Positions 35,607-45,818 of a DNA stretch of 64,000 nucleotides are shown piece after piece; the stretch's first letter is position 1; the number at the start of each line of letters is the position of its first letter. A program made the translations under genes and the position numbers. The DNA is from an uncultured Bacillota bacterium (lineage in GTDB: Bacteria; Bacillota; Clostridia; Christensenellales; UBA1242), in NCBI GenBank assembly GCA_949283975.1, contig CASDUK010000003.1, positions 1 through 64,000 on the forward strand, given 5' to 3'. The notes beneath the pieces were generated by a model, which ran no database searches, was not told where the DNA came from, and was given only the letters and a program-made list of their open reading frames with translations.

Positions 35607-35774
35607 ATGGAAAAAGAACTCGTAACAACAAAAAAATCGGAGAGAAACAAAAACCAAATTATATCTCAAATTTTTCGGCTTGAAGCCGAGTTTAAAGAGG
35701 CGCACGCAAAACAAGAAAAACTTCTTAAGGAAATTTTAATTCAACTATCTAAATTTTCAGAAAAACATTCCTAA
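35607..35774 (+). CDS. Small helical protein, 55 aa
   Basis: AAGGAG lies six bases before ATG 35607 and the frame ends at TAA 35772-35774. The product is charged and almost fully helical (IISQIFRLEAEFKEAHAKQE, then KLLKEILIQLSKF), probably a coiled coil. It follows the membrane protein by nine bases and precedes the PolC-like gene. It is probably co-transcribed with the membrane-protein gene. Function unknown. Confidence 0.65.
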   Translation: MEKELVTTKKSERNKNQIISQIFRLEAEFKEAHAKQEKLLKEILIQLSKFSEKHS

Positions 35775-35807
35775 GCCTCAACAGTTGCTCCAATTTTTGC
35801 CAATTTA

Positions 35808-35836
35808 TTGTAAATATTTTGAAAATGTTGTAAAAT
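35808..35836 (+). promoter_or_regulatory. Promoter of the PolC-like gene, start site on the GTG
   Basis: TTGTAA (35808-35813), 17 bases, TAAAAT (35831-35836), TGGTTT, GTG. Confidence 0.65.
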
Positions 35837-35842
35837 TGGTTT

Positions 35843-37360
35843 GTGGAATGGTTGGTTGGAAAGTTGTTCCAAAAATTTGGAGATAGGTTTAGTTTTTTAA
35901 AGCCTTTAAGCGTTATTTACAAGCGCAGCCAGAAGGTTTGTTTTCTAACGCTTCTCTATCCACAAGATGTTACTCTTTTAGAAGAGGACAAAGAGGAAAT
36001 TACAAAATATTTAAGGGAAATTTTTAATATAAAAGCTCAATTAAATGTTAAATTTAAAAAGAGCTATTTAGACGATGAATTTATTATTAAGGCTCTTGGA
36101 AATTTCTTTTCCTCAAACTATCCAATAATTTCTGGCTTTTTAGACAAAGAAAGCTTTAAAACCTCAAGAGATTTTAAAGAAATTATTGTCAGCTTTAAAC
36201 TTGATGAAGAGTTTTTAAATTATGTTAGTGAGGACAAGCTTAAGGCGGCGGCGCGCGAATATTTGGAAAAAAACTTTTGCAGCGAGTTTTTAATTGAAAT
36301 TGAAAAGGGGAAGGTTGCAAAGGAAGTTGACCTTGAAAAAAAACAAGAACCGCCAAGGCCTTCAACTCCGCGCTTTGAGGTTGAAATTTTAAGCCAACTT
36401 TTTGGCGGAGAAATTGCGCCAAAACCAGAATTTATTAAAAATGTCAAGACGGACAAAAAATCTTTAATTTTGGCGGGAAGGGTTGAAAATCTTCAAAAAA
36501 AGGCCTATGAGGTTAAAAAGGGAAAAGCAAAGGGGCAAACAAAGTTCTATTTCAGTTTTGTTTTAAACGACACAACGGGAAGAATTGAGGCGCGGCACTT
36601 TGCAAAAAGTTCAACCGAAGCAAAGATGAACCAAGTTAAAGAGGGCAATTCAGTTTTGATTTTGGGCGACGTTGAAACCTTTGGGGGGCGACAAACTCTT
36701 TATGTTCGCGCGCTTTCGCTGTGTTCTCTTCCAGAAAAGATTGAACTTAAACAAACCGTTTCAAAAGATTATGAAGCGGTTAGTATAGAGCCATATTCAA
36801 TTCTTTCTCAGGACAATCTTTTTAAGGTTGCGGCAACATATCCAAAGGAAATTGAACAAAGAACTTTTGTTGTTTTTGATGTTGAAACAACAGGGCTAAG
36901 CTATGAAGAAGACGAACTTTTGGAAATTGGCGCCGTTAAAGTTGAAAACGGAAAAATTGTTTCAAAGTTTGCTTCTTTAATAAAACCTTCGCGGCCAATT
37001 CCTCCGTCTGCAACGCTTATTAATAATATAACAGACGAAATGGTTTCCTCCTGCCCTGGCGTTGAGCCTGTTATTCGCGATTTCTATCGTTACACACGCG
37101 GCGCGGCGCTTGTTGGCTACAATGTTTCCTTCGACCAAAAATTTATTTTACAGGCAGCAAAAAAACAGGGGCTTTTCTTTGACAATGAGTTTATAGATCT
37201 TATGCCTCTTGCCAAAAGCAAACTCCGCCTTTCAAGATATAAACTAACAGATGTTGTTAAAAGGCTTGAAATAACGCTTGACGGCGCCCACCGCGCGTAT
37301 GCAGATGCGCTTGCAACTGCGGAAGCTTTTTTAAAGCTAAATTCTAAAGAATTTGCATAA
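35843..37360 (+). CDS. PolC-like protein: N-terminal, OB and 3'-5' exonuclease domains without polymerase
   Basis: A 505-aa protein with the order of the PolC amino half. Residues 1-170 resemble the PolC N-terminal domains (SDRF-type start, LNVKFKKSYLDDEFIIKAL). An OB fold spans about 205-305 (LILAGRVENLQKKAYEV, then FSFVLNDTTGRIEARHF). A DEDDh exonuclease occupies about 340-500 (FVVFDVETTGLSYEEDELLEIGAVKV, GYNVSFDQKFI, HRAYADALATAEAFL), with all acidic residues and the histidine present. PHP, palm and finger domains are missing and no continuation lies in other frames downstream. It may be a proofreading or repair nuclease. The start is GTG 35843, predicted leaderless. Confidence 0.85.
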   Translation: MEWLVGKLFQKFGDRFSFLKPLSVIYKRSQKVCFLTLLYPQDVTLLEEDKEEITKYLREIFNIKAQLNVKFKKSYLDDEFIIKALGNFFSSNYPIISGFLDKESFKTSRDFKEIIVSFKLDEEFLNYVSEDKLKAAAREYLEKNFCSEFLIEIEKGKVAKEVDLEKKQEPPRPSTPRFEVEILSQLFGGEIAPKPEFIKNVKTDKKSLILAGRVENLQKKAYEVKKGKAKGQTKFYFSFVLNDTTGRIEARHFAKSSTEAKMNQVKEGNSVLILGDVETFGGRQTLYVRALSLCSLPEKIELKQTVSKDYEAVSIEPYSILSQDNLFKVAATYPKEIEQRTFVVFDVETTGLSYEEDELLEIGAVKVENGKIVSKFASLIKPSRPIPPSATLINNITDEMVSSCPGVEPVIRDFYRYTRGAALVGYNVSFDQKFILQAAKKQGLFFDNEFIDLMPLAKSKLRLSRYKLTDVVKRLEITLDGAHRAYADALATAEAFLKLNSKEFA

Positions 37361-37588
37361 TAAAATTCCCTCCTGTAAAAAAACGACTCTTTGCTAAAAT
37401 TTTCTTAAATAATTTGTGTTTTTTTTAGTAATTTATTTCTTGTTTCTTTTGTGCCCTTTTGGATTTATTTTTAGAGCTTTATTAAAACCTAGCAGCAAAA
37501 TCGGCTTAACTTACAAGCTTTAAAAAGGCGTTAACCTTGGAATTTTTGGCTATTAAGAAAGGCATTATTTTAAACATATAAAGTATAA

Positions 37589-37611
37589 AAAAACCAGCTA
37601 AGCTGGTTTTT
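37589..37611 (-). terminator. Terminator of the DUF3794-LysM gene
   Basis: Stem AAAAACCAGC / GCTGGTTTTT with TAA loop. The 230 bases from 37361 to 37588 hold no gene. Confidence 0.85.
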
Positions 37612-37625
37612 GAAAAGGGGCAAGA

Positions 37626-39155
37626 TTAGTCTACAGCAATTTCAAATTGCTCAAAATATACAATTTTTTCGTCTTTTTCAAACGGTTCGGCAATTTCCGG
37701 GTTCTGCTTCCTTAAGGCGTCCTCAGAAATTTTTAAGTCCTTTGCAACATCCCAGAAGCTCTTTCCTTGTTGCGCAAAATAAATTTCAAGCGCACCGTCT
37801 CTTTCCTCAAGTTTCTCTCCCAGTTCTGCTCCGCTAATTGCTGCGCTTTCAACCAAGTTTGTTACTAAAACTTGCGTTCTAATTTTACCGTCAACATAGA
37901 TGTCTCTTCCGCGTTTAACGCTTGCATCAATTTCAACAATTTGATCAATTGCGACAACATTTGAACCTTGGTTGGAAAGTTTTTCCTTGTAGGAATATGG
38001 AACTTCAACCAAAACCGCGTTAACGCTGTCCGATTCATCGTTTAAATAAATTAAATTTAGGTGAAGTGTTCCCTCTGAAGAAAGCTCTCCATTCTCAAAA
38101 GCAATACCCGTTCTCGTTAAATATGCTCCGTCAACCGCCAAGATTTTATCAATTCTTGGAATTTCTTCGCTTGCTGTTATACCCGAATCTATTCTGCTGT
38201 CAAAGGTTTCTATTCCAACAACTTCTGTTGATAGGAAGGCTTCTGTTGTTAAATTAAGTTCATTTTCCGTTGAATAAGCATCCGAAACAACTGTTTTCTC
38301 TTGGCAGGAAAACAAATCATAACAAATTTTAACTGGAACGCTAACTTCAATTGTTTTATTTTCTTGGTCTATGTTTTCATCAATGTCGCGCCCGTCAACG
38401 GTTGCCCACGCCAAAATTGGCGAATCTTTTGTTGCCGCGGAATCTTCAATTTCCTCGCGGAAGGAATCTTTGTTAACCTGGGAAACCAAAACCGGCCTCT
38501 CTTCGCCTGTTGAATATAAAATTCTTGAAATCGTGTCGCCTTCAACAACAACGATTCCGTCAAGCGAACTTGTTTTGTTTACAATTGCCGCGCTTGAAAT
38601 ATTTAAAATTCTTCCAACGGGAAATTTTGTTTCAAAAATGCTTGTTTGATTAAAGTTTGAACAATTTCTGTTTGCGTGGGTGCAAAGCCCAATTTCAGAT
38701 TGTTTAACACAGATGTTTGGGTCTTCGGAAGAGAAAAGTGAAATTTCCTGGTTTTTCAAAAGAGAAAAGTTGTTTTCAACTGTTAATTTAATTTTAATTG
38801 CGCTTCCATTTGCGCTTTCAATTGAAATGTCCAAAACATTTGGAAGAATTTTAACAAGCGAGGAAGGGTCGAAGGAAAGGTTTTCAAACTTGCCCGAAAA
38901 ATCCTGGCAAGTTTTGTAGTTTGAAATTGTTCCATCTTCTAGGCTATAAATAAAATTTAAGCAAACTTGGCCGCTAAAAGAAAGTTCGCCCAAAAGCGCC
39001 TCATATTTGTCTATTGCAACGCTTGCGCTGGCCGAAAGGATTTTAGAAATGTTTTCTTCCGGAAGTGAAACAAGAAACTCAAGGTTTTCTTTTTTTGCTC
39101 CAACTTCAACCTCTCTAACCGTTTCTGCTTTGGTTTGGCTTGTTGTGTTTTCCAT
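37626..39155 (-). CDS. DUF3794 (SPOCS) and LysM protein, spore-associated
   Basis: A 509-aa protein with the architecture of clostridial spore-envelope proteins: an N-terminal SPOCS/DUF3794 domain (VEVGAKKENLEFLVSLPEEN, then LGELSFSGQVCLNFIYSLEDG), a second similar segment (IDKILAVDGAYLTRTGIAFENGELSSEGTLHLNLIYL) and a C-terminal LysM (IYFAQQGKSFWDVAKDLKIS). There is no signal peptide, as expected for a coat protein made in the mother cell. GGAGGGA precedes ATG 39155. It is divergent from yabP, with 131 bases between them for sporulation promoters. The role is inferred from the domains. Confidence 0.85.
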   Translation of the reverse strand: MENTTSQTKAETVREVEVGAKKENLEFLVSLPEENISKILSASASVAIDKYEALLGELSFSGQVCLNFIYSLEDGTISNYKTCQDFSGKFENLSFDPSSLVKILPNVLDISIESANGSAIKIKLTVENNFSLLKNQEISLFSSEDPNICVKQSEIGLCTHANRNCSNFNQTSIFETKFPVGRILNISSAAIVNKTSSLDGIVVVEGDTISRILYSTGEERPVLVSQVNKDSFREEIEDSAATKDSPILAWATVDGRDIDENIDQENKTIEVSVPVKICYDLFSCQEKTVVSDAYSTENELNLTTEAFLSTEVVGIETFDSRIDSGITASEEIPRIDKILAVDGAYLTRTGIAFENGELSSEGTLHLNLIYLNDESDSVNAVLVEVPYSYKEKLSNQGSNVVAIDQIVEIDASVKRGRDIYVDGKIRTQVLVTNLVESAAISGAELGEKLEERDGALEIYFAQQGKSFWDVAKDLKISEDALRKQNPEIAEPFEKDEKIVYFEQFEIAVD

Positions 39156-39286
39156 AACAAAATCCCTCCGAATTAAAGTTATTATATACAATGACGGAAA
39201 ACTGGAAAATATGACAAAATTTTTTAATTCATTAATTTTGCTCATATAAAATGTTTTTTTTAATAGATATATAAAAAGGAGAATTT

Positions 39287-39538
39287 ATGGAAAACAAATT
39301 AATTCTAATAAATCAATCAAATTTAACAATAACCGGAATTAAAAAAGCGGCAGCGCTTAGCGAAAGCTCGCTAACCCTTCAGCTTGAGAATCAAACGCTT
39401 AACATTTTGGGAAGCGGAATGGAAGTTAAAAAACTTGATGTTGAGGCCGGGATTTTAGAAGTTGAGGGAAAAATTTCTTCCCTTAAATATGTTGGCCCAA
39501 GGGAAAAAGTTGGCCTTGTTAAAAGAATTTTTAAATAG
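39287..39538 (+). CDS. yabP: Sporulation protein YabP
   Basis: An 83-aa protein of the YabP/YqfC family, made in the mother cell in Bacillus. The pattern NQSNLTITGIKKAAALSESSL, then LNILGSGMEVKKLDVEAGILEVEGKI matches the family over its length. AAAGGAG lies before the ATG. It is followed by yabQ after eight bases, the conserved yabP-yabQ-divIC order of spore formers. Confidence 0.9.
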   Translation: MENKLILINQSNLTITGIKKAAALSESSLTLQLENQTLNILGSGMEVKKLDVEAGILEVEGKISSLKYVGPREKVGLVKRIFK

Positions 39539-39546
39539 GAGAAAAC

Positions 39547-39924
39547 ATGCTTCTCTATGAAACCCTTTCCCAACCTCTTATATTTTTAATTGTTCTTGCA
39601 ATTGGATTTGGTTGCGGTTTTTTGTTTGACGGAAGAAACTTTGTTTGTTTTTTGTGCAACAAAAATAAAGTTGTTGGAATAATCTTAGATGTTTTAGTTG
39701 GGCTTGGCTTGGGGGCGATTTTGCTTTTTTCTATTCTTACATTTAACTATGGAGAGCTTAGGCTTTATTTAATTTTTTCCTTCCTTTTTGGAATTTTCCT
39801 TCAAAGAATTACTATCGGAAGAATAATTGCAAAACTTTCAAAAAGGTGGTATACTTTTTTTAAAGGAATTGTTTCGCGGATAAATGGAAAACAAAAGAAA
39901 AGCAAAGAAAATTCTAATAGCTAA
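39547..39924 (+). CDS. yabQ: Spore cortex biosynthesis protein YabQ
   Basis: A 125-aa membrane protein of the YabQ family, needed for cortex formation in Bacillus. It has three or four helices (LIFLIVLAIGFGCGFLF, VVGIILDVLVGLGLGAILLF, LYLIFSFLFGIFLQ) and a basic tail. AGGAG precedes the ATG. The 3' end overlaps the divIC-like gene by 41 bases in another frame. Confidence 0.9.
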   Translation: MLLYETLSQPLIFLIVLAIGFGCGFLFDGRNFVCFLCNKNKVVGIILDVLVGLGLGAILLFSILTFNYGELRLYLIFSFLFGIFLQRITIGRIIAKLSKRWYTFFKGIVSRINGKQKKSKENSNS

Positions 39925-40078
39925 AATTTTAACTGTTTCGGCAGTTTTGCTTTTTATTGCCCTGTTTTGCATAATAATTTGGCAAACGGTTGAGATAAGC
40001 CGGCTAAATAGCGAAATTTCAAAACTAAATGAAACCTATCAATCAGAAACGGAGGCAAAAGAGTGGGTCGAACAATAA
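39884..40078 (+). CDS. divIC: Septum formation initiator (DivIC/FtsB-like)
   Basis: A 64-aa bitopic protein: basic cytosolic start, one membrane helix (ILTVSAVLLFIALFCIIIW) and a short coiled coil (VEISRLNSEISKLNETYQ). This is the layout of DivIC/FtsB, part of the divisome with FtsL and FtsQ. Only 64 residues are encoded, shorter than Bacillus DivIC. Position after yabPQ supports the call. It overlaps yabQ by 41 bases and tmk by 16. Confidence 0.8.
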   Translation: MENKRKAKKILIAKILTVSAVLLFIALFCIIIWQTVEISRLNSEISKLNETYQSETEAKEWVEQ

Positions 40079-40767
40079 TTGTAATTGAGGGAACGGACGG
40101 AAGCGGAAAAAAAACACAAACCCAGCTTTTGTTAAAAAATTTAGAAAAGGCCGGCTATGGCGTTTTTTCTCACAGTTTTCCAAGCTATCAAAGCCCCTCT
40201 TCTGGCCCAGTTAAACTCTATCTTTCCGGCGCGCTTGGACATAGTGCAAATTCAATAAGCCCAAAACAGGCTTCTGTTTTGTTTGCGGCAGACAGAGTTG
40301 CAACCTATTTAAACATTGAGAACGGCTTTAAAAAATCCTTAGACGAAGGCAAAATTGTTCTATTGGACAGATATGTTTATTCAAACATGATCCACCAAGC
40401 CTGCAAACTTGAAACGGAAGAGGAGATTGACGATTTTTTAACCTGGGTTTGCAACTTGGAGTTTGAAAGCCTTTCTCTTCCAAGGGCAAATTTAATTTTC
40501 TTTTTAGACATGCCAACGGAAAAAAGCCGCCTTCTAGCACAAAGCCGCGGCGCGCTTAAGGCCGGAACAAAAAAGGACATTCATGAACAAGACGAAAAAC
40601 ATTTAAGCCGCGCATACAACACCGCAAAATATGTTGCAACAAAACTTGGCTGGACGCAAATTTCTTGCGTTGACAAATTTGGAAATTTAAAAACAATTGA
40701 AGAAATTTCAAACGAAATTTATAACATAACAAAAAACTTTTTAGAATGTAAAAAAACCGAGGAGTAA
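40063..40767 (+). CDS. tmk: Thymidylate kinase
   Basis: Phosphorylates dTMP to dTDP. The 234-aa protein carries a P-loop EGTDGSGKKTQ (residues 8-18), with Lys where most family members have Ser or Thr, the DRYVYSN motif and the LID region after FLDMPTEKSRLLAQSR. The start is GTG 40063 with GGAGG seven bases upstream, inside the end of the divIC gene. The gene is an addition to the usual yab sporulation cluster, where spoIIE often follows. Confidence 0.92.
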   Translation: MGRTIIVIEGTDGSGKKTQTQLLLKNLEKAGYGVFSHSFPSYQSPSSGPVKLYLSGALGHSANSISPKQASVLFAADRVATYLNIENGFKKSLDEGKIVLLDRYVYSNMIHQACKLETEEEIDDFLTWVCNLEFESLSLPRANLIFFLDMPTEKSRLLAQSRGALKAGTKKDIHEQDEKHLSRAYNTAKYVATKLGWTQISCVDKFGNLKTIEEISNEIYNITKNFLECKKTEE

Positions 40768-40784
40768 TTCTTCTCGGTTTTTTT
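40751..40784. terminator. Bidirectional terminator of tmk and the Ser-rich gene
   Basis: Long stem AAAAAACCGAGGAG / CTTCTCGGTTTTTT with TAATT loop and one G-U pair. The tmk stop codon lies within it. Confidence 0.9.
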
Positions 40785-40793
40785 GTTCAAGCC

Positions 40794-40940
40794 CTATCCG
40801 CGGCTGCTTGAACTTTTGGAGTTTGAACAGTTCTTAGCGCTTGAGCTTGAGCTTGAGGATTTTGCCGCCTCAACGCTAGATCTTGCGCGGCTAGCCGAAG
40901 AAGATTTCGAACTGTTTTTTGAACTTTTTTTGCCAAACAT
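40794..40940 (-). CDS. Small Ser/Lys-rich protein, 48 aa
   Basis: AGGAGGTGTG, a near-perfect ribosome site, precedes ATG 40940. The frame ends at TAG 40794, directly before the shared terminator. The product (MFGKKSSKNSSKSSSASRAR at the start, then SSVEAAKSSSSSSS and a single Cys) is about half serine with many Lys/Arg and is probably unstructured. It could bind nucleic acid or belong to the spore coat; neither is shown. The opposite strand has a 97-codon frame without support. Confidence 0.6.
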   Translation of the reverse strand: MFGKKSSKNSSKSSSASRARSSVEAAKSSSSSSSAKNCSNSKSSSSRG

Positions 40941-41015
40941 CTTAACACACCTCCTGTTTAGTCAAAGGTTTGTTCCTTTGCCAATTTTAGTTTGCCCCAA
41001 TTGGGAGAAAAAATA

Positions 41016-41765
41016 CTATATTTTGCTGTTAATTAAATCAACTAAATCCGCAACTTTTTCTATAATTGAAATGTAACCAAATTTTATTTTTGAAGAGAGC
41101 GAAACGCCGCTGATATTTTCATAATCCTTAAGTTCGTTTAAAATATCCTCAATTTCATTAAAAGTGTTTGAAATTTGTTGGTAATAAATTCCGTCAACAG
41201 CGCTCTCCCCGCGAGAGATTTTTTTGTGGGCAACCTCCAAATCTCCGTTTGTTGCAATAACTTCAATTTTTGCCTTGGTTTCGTCTGTTGCGCCTGTGTC
41301 CAAAGAAATTGAAATATCATATAACTTTACGAAGGCGGACTTAATTTGGCTTAGCGCCGAGAGGAAGGATTTTTTTTGCTCTTCTGAGCTTATGCCGCTA
41401 AATTCTGGCTGGGGAACTTCAATTTCAATTATCTTGCTTGAAATTCCGCTTTCTGAAAGATTTTTTTGAACAAGCTTTGCGTCATTTTCTTCCTCATATG
41501 CTGAGGCTAAAACATAATAGAGGTTGTCTGTTTCATAAACAAAGCCCGCCCCGCCTCTTTGGCTTGTTTGCTGCGCAATTGTTTCGGCTGAGCTTTTTGA
41601 GGTGAACTCCCCAAGCGAAATTGCAAAAACTTTAAACCCTGAAAAACTTCCAGCCGACACGCTTCCTCCGCTAACAGTTATAACAGAGGAAAGCAGCCCC
41701 GCAACAACAACGCAAAGCCCAACGCAAACAACAGAGAAAACTAAAACGAAAAATTTGTTTTTCAT
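41016..41765 (-). CDS. Membrane-anchored SPOR-domain-like protein
   Basis: A 249-aa protein with an N-terminal membrane helix (FFVLVFSVVCVGLCVVVAGLL). A domain at about 42-110 (FKVFAISLGEFTSKSSAETIAQQTSQRGGAGFVY, then YYVLASAYEEENDAKLVQKNL) has the repeat pattern of SPOR peptidoglycan-binding domains. The rest is helical. SpoIIB of Bacillus has a similar membrane-SPOR layout and acts in engulfment; that identity is a guess from context. No ribosome site is visible before ATG 41765. Confidence 0.7.
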   Translation of the reverse strand: MKNKFFVLVFSVVCVGLCVVVAGLLSSVITVSGGSVSAGSFSGFKVFAISLGEFTSKSSAETIAQQTSQRGGAGFVYETDNLYYVLASAYEEENDAKLVQKNLSESGISSKIIEIEVPQPEFSGISSEEQKKSFLSALSQIKSAFVKLYDISISLDTGATDETKAKIEVIATNGDLEVAHKKISRGESAVDGIYYQQISNTFNEIEDILNELKDYENISGVSLSSKIKFGYISIIEKVADLVDLINSKI

Positions 41766-41923
41766 GGTTTTTGGCAGAGTTTATTGATTTTTTTTAGCTC
41801 TTTGTGTAATTTATGTTTGCAAAGAAAAAATATGTTAAAAAATGCTAAAATTGTTAATTTTTCTTAAAATTTCAACAAAAAACGAGTTTTTTGCGTAAAA
41901 AAAACAAAAAAAGGAGGCAGAAA

Positions 41924-43817
<1,894 letters not shown>

Positions 43818-43826
43818 ATGTTTCCA

Positions 43827-45461
43827 TTAGTGGTTTGTTAGCCCGTGGTAAACTTCATGGCCGTTAAAATTAATTTTAATTGAAATTGAAACCATAATTG
43901 CCGTGTTCCCATCTACAACATATTCAATTTTAACATCTTCGCTTGAAAGCGGAACTTCTACATGGTCTTTTTCTGGAATTAAGTCTGGATTGCTCATGGA
44001 ATCTTCTTTACCATTATAATAAATTGTTATGTAAAGCCCTTCCAGATCTAAACTTCCGTCCTCAAGAATTGTAACATTTTCTGAAAACCCCGACGGCAGG
44101 GCGGCGTGTGTTGGAACGCTGTAAGAGGCGTCATAGACGAAAGTTTTCACGTCAAGCGTCACTGTTGTTCCCTCTGCTCCAACAAATTCAATTTGATAGT
44201 TCTTTTCGCCGCCAGTTGCAAGGAGAACCTCTTCGGAAATTTCAACCCCATTTTGAAGCAACCTTTGAGGCATTAAAACCTCAAAGCTGTTTGTTAAAAC
44301 ATACAAGGCCCACCTATCAAAATCAAGCACTGCCCCTGCCTGCAAAACACTAATCTCCCAAGGAGAATCTGCAATTGCAAGAGGCTGATCTTCCTCCCCC
44401 TCTTCATAGACATAGAACTGAAGATAGGCTGAGGCGTCCTTGTATGTAACCTTGCAATAGCCCTTGTCTCCGTCAATTGTGAACTCTGAAATCATGTCCT
44501 CTGTTATCGTAAAGTCTTCACCAGTTCCAGAGGAATAGGTCCAATATTCAAGCCAATTGGAATTTATTGAATTTATGTGGGCAACAAATTCTGAAATTGT
44601 TGACCCCTCTAAAATCCCAAAGGTTGGCGCCATATCTCTAGAAGAAGGCCGTATGTAGGTTAGCTGGTTTTCAGGAAGTTCGGCCTTATCTTGATAAACG
44701 TAAATTTCAATTTCAGCAGAAATTATTTCAGAGTTGTCAATTGGGCTTGGAAAGGTAATTTGAACGGTTTTCAGCCCTGTTGTTGTTTGATCGAATTGGC
44801 TAAAACTTATAATATCTTTAATTGATATGGAATATGCTTTCGTTCCAGTCATAAGCATCAGCAGGGTGTTACCAAACTGCTCCTTAAGAGCGTCCCCTGT
44901 TAAGTCTTCGGCTTGGCGAGGAAGGGTTAGGTCACAGCCTTTCTCAAGCCTACTCAATGATCCAACAAAGGCAACGGCAGACGGGTCTAGGCCTTCTCTA
45001 ATTAAAGAAATTCCGCCAAGATAAAAAACATTTTCATTCAGAAAACCAATAGACGCTCCGTTGGGTATAAAATTAGAAGCCGAAATTAGCGGCCTTTGAT
45101 CCTTTAGGCTTGGAAAAAGTTTTTCGCTTGTTAGCGGGTTGAAATGTTGAAGGCTTTGCTCTTTAACAACCGCACGCCCATTTTCACCTATAAACCCATT
45201 ATAAATTATTTTCGCTTTTTGCTGAATAGCTGTAAAATCATAATCAAACTCAAATGTTCCATCGTTAAAGAGTTTTAGCTGAAAATCGATCGGCACAAGA
45301 TTTCCCGCGGCAGGGGTGTATGAAACAAAACTTGGCTCGTAGCTTAAACTTCCGCTTAGGTTAAACTCCTCTTTTGGAAGAGCAAAGGCAAGAGCGGCAG
45401 AGAGCGCAACAATTAGAAAGAGCGCTAGGCTAATTGAAATTAGTTTTAATTTGGTTGTCAT
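43827..45461 (-). CDS. Secreted protein of unknown function, 544 aa
   Basis: Residues 5-28 are a signal peptide (KLISISLALFLIVALSAALAFA). The mature start FNLSGSLSYEP resembles the start of the leucine-rich-repeat protein (FSLGGTISFEA), so both belong to one class of exported proteins. The rest is beta-rich with repeated aromatic-acidic patterns (KVTYKDASAYLQFYVYEEGEED, then YLITIYYNGKEDS-like). There is no membrane anchor, LPXTG or known domain. The ribosome site is a G5 run before ATG 45461. Its putative promoter, about 210 bases upstream, contains a G8 tract. Confidence 0.8.
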   Translation of the reverse strand: MTTKLKLISISLALFLIVALSAALAFALPKEEFNLSGSLSYEPSFVSYTPAAGNLVPIDFQLKLFNDGTFEFDYDFTAIQQKAKIIYNGFIGENGRAVVKEQSLQHFNPLTSEKLFPSLKDQRPLISASNFIPNGASIGFLNENVFYLGGISLIREGLDPSAVAFVGSLSRLEKGCDLTLPRQAEDLTGDALKEQFGNTLLMLMTGTKAYSISIKDIISFSQFDQTTTGLKTVQITFPSPIDNSEIISAEIEIYVYQDKAELPENQLTYIRPSSRDMAPTFGILEGSTISEFVAHINSINSNWLEYWTYSSGTGEDFTITEDMISEFTIDGDKGYCKVTYKDASAYLQFYVYEEGEEDQPLAIADSPWEISVLQAGAVLDFDRWALYVLTNSFEVLMPQRLLQNGVEISEEVLLATGGEKNYQIEFVGAEGTTVTLDVKTFVYDASYSVPTHAALPSGFSENVTILEDGSLDLEGLYITIYYNGKEDSMSNPDLIPEKDHVEVPLSSEDVKIEYVVDGNTAIMVSISIKINFNGHEVYHGLTNH

Positions 45462-45789
45462 TTAAAAACCCCCTTTTTTTCTTTATTTTAAACCATAATT
45501 GGCAAAACATGCTGACGGCTGTCCGTAAACACGCCTTTTTCCACGAAATTTTTTAGTTTTCCGAGGCATAATTGCCTTTAAGCAAATCTAACTGGATTAA
45601 AATTTTTCTTTTTTCTAGACCGCCAAAGGGCATTTCCACCAAAAAAAACTTTTCGTGGCCTTACATACCTATTGTACTGCCCCCCCCTGTCAAGTTTTTT
45701 GAGGCAGTTTTTTAAAATATTTTAAAAAAAATATAAAAATTTAGCCTCTTTTAAAGAGGCATATGGCTTAAAACTTTAAAATTTCAAAA
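45462..45789 (-). promoter_or_regulatory. Upstream region of the secreted-protein gene with G8 tract in a putative promoter
   Basis: About 330 bases without a gene. On the minus strand TTGACA (45693-45688) is followed directly by eight G (45687-45680), CAG and TACAAT (45676-45671). The 11-base spacing is too short; a second hexamer TATGTA (45667-45662) is 20 bases away. Loss or gain of a few G would restore normal spacing. A second hairpin (GCCTCTT / AAGAGGC near 45745) lies upstream. The rest is featureless. Confidence 0.45.
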
Positions 45790-45815
45790 TAAAAAGCCCC
45801 GCTGGCAGGGCTTGT
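45790..45815 (-). terminator. Terminator of the MBG-repeat giant gene
   Basis: Minus strand stem AAGCCCTGCC.../GGGGCTT followed by TTTATTTT, four bases beyond the stop of the giant gene. Confidence 0.75.
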
Positions 45816-45818
45816 TGT

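Noticed and set aside
40783-41076. 97-codon plus-strand frame after tmk
   Set aside because: Antisense to the small Ser-rich gene and overlaps the SPOR-like gene; no start signals.
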